From Heterobasidion occidentale (taxonomy: Eukaryota > Basidiomycota > Agaricomycetes > Russulales > Bondarzewiaceae): a stretch of 64,000 nt of DNA. Under the pieces are notes generated by a model. The model saw only the letters and a list, made by a program, of their open reading frames with translations, was not told the DNA's origin and made no database searches. The position numbers and the translations under genes were made by a program. Positions 63,983 to 64,000 of the stretch are shown here, in pieces. Location: assembly GCA_039111635.1 (NCBI GenBank), contig JBCAQO010000007.1, forward strand, positions 930,001-994,000. Direction: 5' to 3'. Numbering within the stretch: the stretch's first letter is position 1; every line of letters begins with the position of its first letter.

Positions 63983-64000
63983 GATGATGGATAGTAATGG
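63983..64000. other. Start of H2 upstream region (window edge)
   Basis: Eighteen bases matching the sequence just before the H1 start codon in reverse. Confidence 0.5.

Overview
The window is fungal nuclear DNA, most likely from an agaricomycete basidiomycete. The supporting evidence is introns of about 50-90 nt with GT..AG ends, Ty3/gypsy elements with a chromodomain, a Crinkler-type NTPase/nuclease gene, and GC-rich multi-exon genes with pyrimidine-rich upstream tracts. No prokaryotic gene organisation is visible. Family names A-D are working labels used only here.

Bases 1 to about 45,018 are an almost unbroken mass of nested LTR retrotransposons. Family B (LTR about 835 bp) lies at 203-7472. 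It is a minus-strand gag/PR/RT/RNase H remnant whose 3' half is lost, with plus-oriented LTR copies piled up on its left. Family A (LTR about 620 bp, gag, pol with chromodomain, an extra ORF and a 2.5 kb 3' non-coding region) has three representatives: an old broken copy (A0, pieces at 7473-7536 and 8157-9017), a nearly intact plus-strand copy (A1, 9018-19490) and a decayed minus-strand copy (A2, 22324-44302). Family C (19491-22323, related to B) sits in the 3' LTR of A1 and is cut off by A2. Family D (29634-40820, LTR 1,076-1,077 bp) is inserted in the RT region of A2 with a 4-bp target duplication. D carries an antisense, intron-containing gene between pol and its 3' LTR. LTR scraps fill 44303-45018.

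Bases 45,019-64,000 are a gene island built from two inverted duplications. Gene F (a conserved hypothetical protein) and gene R (a three-RRM RNA-binding protein) are convergent, at 45.9-48.6 kb and again in reverse at 56.5-60.4 kb. Gene H (a basic, probably nuclear hypothetical protein) and its repeat-rich downstream spacer lie at 52.4-55.6 kb and again in reverse at 60.9-64.0 kb. For each pair one copy is intact or nearly so and the other is damaged: F1 and H1 are open, R2 has one frameshift, while F2, H2 and R1 are broken. A complete six-exon Crinkler-like gene (48667-51866) sits between the broken R1 and H1.

The main points of interest are the antisense spliced cargo gene of D, bracketed by a duplicated polypurine-tract block; a degenerate motif of about 21 nt repeated some 15-18 times in the 3' region of both A copies; a protein-coding segment inside the LTRs of B and C; overlapping conserved reading frames in the extra ORF of A; predicted self-priming in A, B and C; and an inversion between LTRs that is readable from mismatched target duplications.
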